DNA from: CAITNQ01 sp041661365
GTDB taxonomy: Bacteria > Latescibacterota > UBA2968 > UBA8231
Assembly: GCA_041661365.1 (NCBI GenBank)
Contig: JBAZUN010000110.1
Coordinates: forward strand, 1 to 14,652
Length of the DNA stretch: 14,652 nucleotides
Direction: 5' to 3'
The notes below the pieces were generated by a model. That model made no database searches. It saw nothing but the letters and a program-made list of their open reading frames with translations, and was not told the origin of the DNA. The position numbers were made by a program, and so were the translations under genes. Within the stretch, counting starts at the first letter, position 1; every line of letters starts with the position of its first letter. Positions 13,086 to 14,652 of this stretch are shown piece by piece.

Positions 13086-14651
13086 CTAGGTATAGAGTAG
13101 GTTCTCTTTGCGACATACGCCCTGGTTCACGACGTGCCGAATCCAGCGCAGCGTGCCCAGTCGGGACGAATACTCTTCGATCAAAAGGCCGGCTTTCCTT
13201 CCCGCCTGCTGGATGCGAGCGATCTGCTCCGGGTCGTTCTGATCGAAGAAGTAATCGTATTCGAAAATGGCGCGTTTCCCCTCGTCGATCGGGGTGATGA
13301 ACCCGAGCTCGTTCCTGACCTGGTGATGGTCGGCGATGCGCCGAAATTCACGGCTGAGCTCTTCGATCAGCGCGCTCTCCAGAGGCAGGTAGAGGATGAA
13401 GATCAGGAAATGCCCACAGCGTCCCATTCTCGAGCTGACAATCCGAAACATGTTCAGCCAGACCAGATCGGTCATTTCTTCCCTGGCGTAGACCTCTTCG
13501 AAAAACGGCCTGAGCTCCGGATCCAGGTCGCGCACCAGTCCGGCTGGCGACGGAGCCAAGGCTGTTTCCACCATCTCGGCGAACCCTTCGAGCTTCAGAT
13601 AGGAGAACGGCTCCTCGGCGGAGAGCTCGGTGAGGAGGTCCGTCCAGCGAGCCGAGGGCAGGGAGGGCAAGCCCAGGTTGAGTGCACGGAAAAGCCGCTG
13701 GTCGATCAACGGGTGGCCCATCTCCTCCAGGCTACGCCGAGCGTACCGATCGCCAATCACCAGCACCAGATAGGCGATGCCGAGCTGGTGGGCGAAAACC
13801 TCCTTCACTTCCGCAGCCAATCTCCCGGTGGGCGCGATGAAGGCCGAGACGTATTCGCTGCCGAGGATGCCGACGGCCAGGCCGATGCGCCGGACCGCGC
13901 AGTCCTTGACGAAGCCGAGGGCCTCGCCGAGCCCCGTGAAGGGGACCAGCACCCCGGCCTCGTCATCCGTCATCGGGTGCAGCTTCACGCTCGCCGCCGT
14001 GCAGATTCCGGGTGATTCGACGTCCGCCGAGCGGAACGCGAAGAGGTTCGGGGCGCTCTTTTCGCTGAGAGAGAACACGGTCCCATCCCCGGCGACGAAC
14101 TCCGCATCGATATAGTTGTCGGCAGCCGTCCCGTACCCGGCCATGAAGGTCGAGAAGATCCCCGTCCCCACGAGGTTGGAGCACACCAGGGCGGCCGGTT
14201 CGGCGACATTGACGCGATAACCGCGGCGGACGGCTGCGCGTTGCAGGTCGAAGGCCGAGACTCCTGGCTCCACCCGCACCGCCCAATTCTTCTCGTCGAA
14301 GACCATGTCCTTCATCCGGCCCAAATCGATCACTGCCCCTTCGGTCATGACCAGGCCCATGACGCTCGAGCCGTTGCCGCGCGCGACCCAGGGGATCCGG
14401 TTCTTCCGGAACAGACGCAGCAGGGCCTGAATCTCGGTGCGGGTCCTCGGCAGCACGACGTAGGCGGGCATGCGAGGGGTCGCCACCGGACAGGGATCAT
14501 GGGAGTAGGTGACCGCGATGGCCCGGTCGTTGGTGGCCCACTCGTCCCCGACGATCTGCCGCATTTCCCGCAGTCGATCGTCCTCGGCCATTCGCGCGGG
14601 CTTCCCGCCGGCTCTCAGAAAGGAGCCGATATGGTCCTTCAGCGCCCGCAT
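13086..14651 (-). CDS. FAD-linked oxidase, VAO/GlcD type (may extend past the window)
   Basis: The visible 521 residues form a vanillyl-alcohol-oxidase/GlcD-type flavoenzyme. The FAD-binding PCMH domain opens with AYVVLPRTRTEIQALLRL (63-80). The pyrophosphate loop is RGNGSSVMG (91-99), then VRVEPGVSAFDLQ (125-136) and GYGTAADNYIDAEFVAGDG (172-190). The C-terminal substrate domain fills the rest (DQNDPEQIARIQQAGRKAG near the end). No His is present in the loop, so covalent His-linked FAD is not suggested there. Related enzymes oxidise D-2-hydroxy acids, phenols or alcohols, or act as alkyl-DHAP synthases; the His-rich motif of the last group is not seen, so the substrate is open. The ATG at 14649-14651 is at the very edge and the true start may lie outside. 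The acyl-reductase-like gene follows after 16 bp. Confidence 0.85.
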   Translation of the reverse strand: MRALKDHIGSFLRAGGKPARMAEDDRLREMRQIVGDEWATNDRAIAVTYSHDPCPVATPRMPAYVVLPRTRTEIQALLRLFRKNRIPWVARGNGSSVMGLVMTEGAVIDLGRMKDMVFDEKNWAVRVEPGVSAFDLQRAAVRRGYRVNVAEPAALVCSNLVGTGIFSTFMAGYGTAADNYIDAEFVAGDGTVFSLSEKSAPNLFAFRSADVESPGICTAASVKLHPMTDDEAGVLVPFTGLGEALGFVKDCAVRRIGLAVGILGSEYVSAFIAPTGRLAAEVKEVFAHQLGIAYLVLVIGDRYARRSLEEMGHPLIDQRLFRALNLGLPSLPSARWTDLLTELSAEEPFSYLKLEGFAEMVETALAPSPAGLVRDLDPELRPFFEEVYAREEMTDLVWLNMFRIVSSRMGRCGHFLIFILYLPLESALIEELSREFRRIADHHQVRNELGFITPIDEGKRAIFEYDYFFDQNDPEQIARIQQAGRKAGLLIEEYSSRLGTLRWIRHVVNQGVCRKENLLYT

Positions 14652-14652
14652 C

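Noticed and set aside
12206..13297. A plus-strand frame opposite the reductase gene
   Set aside because: Antisense to a gene with complete Rossmann and Tyr-x3-Lys motifs; no domain in the translation.

Overview
The window reads as chromosomal DNA of a GC-rich bacterium. Every gene has strong G/C third-position bias, and the long antisense open frames usual in such genomes are present. The gene set (ValS, an RqcH/NFACT protein, MurQ, a sulfatase-fold hydrolase ending in LRELGYLG) would fit a Myxococcota- or Acidobacteriota-like lineage. That placement is a guess from gene content and no marker here settles it.

Left block, minus strand: valS (1911-4697) is followed after a short gap by rqcH (135-1880), so tRNA charging and ribosome-stall rescue are probably co-transcribed. 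A good sigma70-like promoter (4926-4954) points at valS. Between promoter and gene sits a 170-bp MITE-like element (4743-4912) with perfect 22-bp terminal inverted repeats ending in CTAG, so the valS leader RNA would carry it as a long hairpin. Positions 1-134, downstream of rqcH, hold nothing I recognise.

Middle block, plus strand: a short orphan ORF for a 43-residue membrane peptide (5062-5193) is followed by a probable operon: murQ (5416-6336), an aldo/keto reductase (6356-7315), an unrecognised 132-residue protein (7318-7716), a DSD1/D-threonine-aldolase-like PLP enzyme (7716-8819) and an alkaline-phosphatase/sulfatase-superfamily hydrolase (10113-11279). Very tight junctions support co-transcription through the PLP enzyme. 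MurQ and a D-amino-acid-type enzyme suggest use of cell-wall-derived amino sugars and D-amino acids (inference).

The last junction of that operon is interrupted. A segment of about 398 bp, holding the 3' end of the PLP-enzyme gene and the 5' end of the hydrolase gene, occurs twice in direct orientation (8567-8964 and 9841-10238). About 0.88 kb of foreign-looking DNA lies between the copies and carries a toxin-first RelE/ParE-Phd toxin-antitoxin pair (9213-9748). The outer halves form the intact genes and the inner halves are broken copies. This is the pattern left by single-crossover integration of a small circle, or by tandem duplication followed by replacement. It is the most interesting structure in the window.

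Right block: after the hydrolase gene lies a gene-poor stretch (11280-11887) with a frameshifted remnant of an IS91-type (Y2) transposase C-terminus. Beyond it, convergent on the minus strand, are a VAO-type FAD-linked oxidase (13086-14651, reaching the window edge) and an extended-SDR reductase of the fatty-acyl/thioester reductase type (11888-13069), 16 bp apart and likely a two-gene oxidoreductase operon. By eye this pair is somewhat less GC-rich than the left block, which with the IS91 scar hints at a separate origin. No tRNA, rRNA, CRISPR array or riboswitch was recognised.
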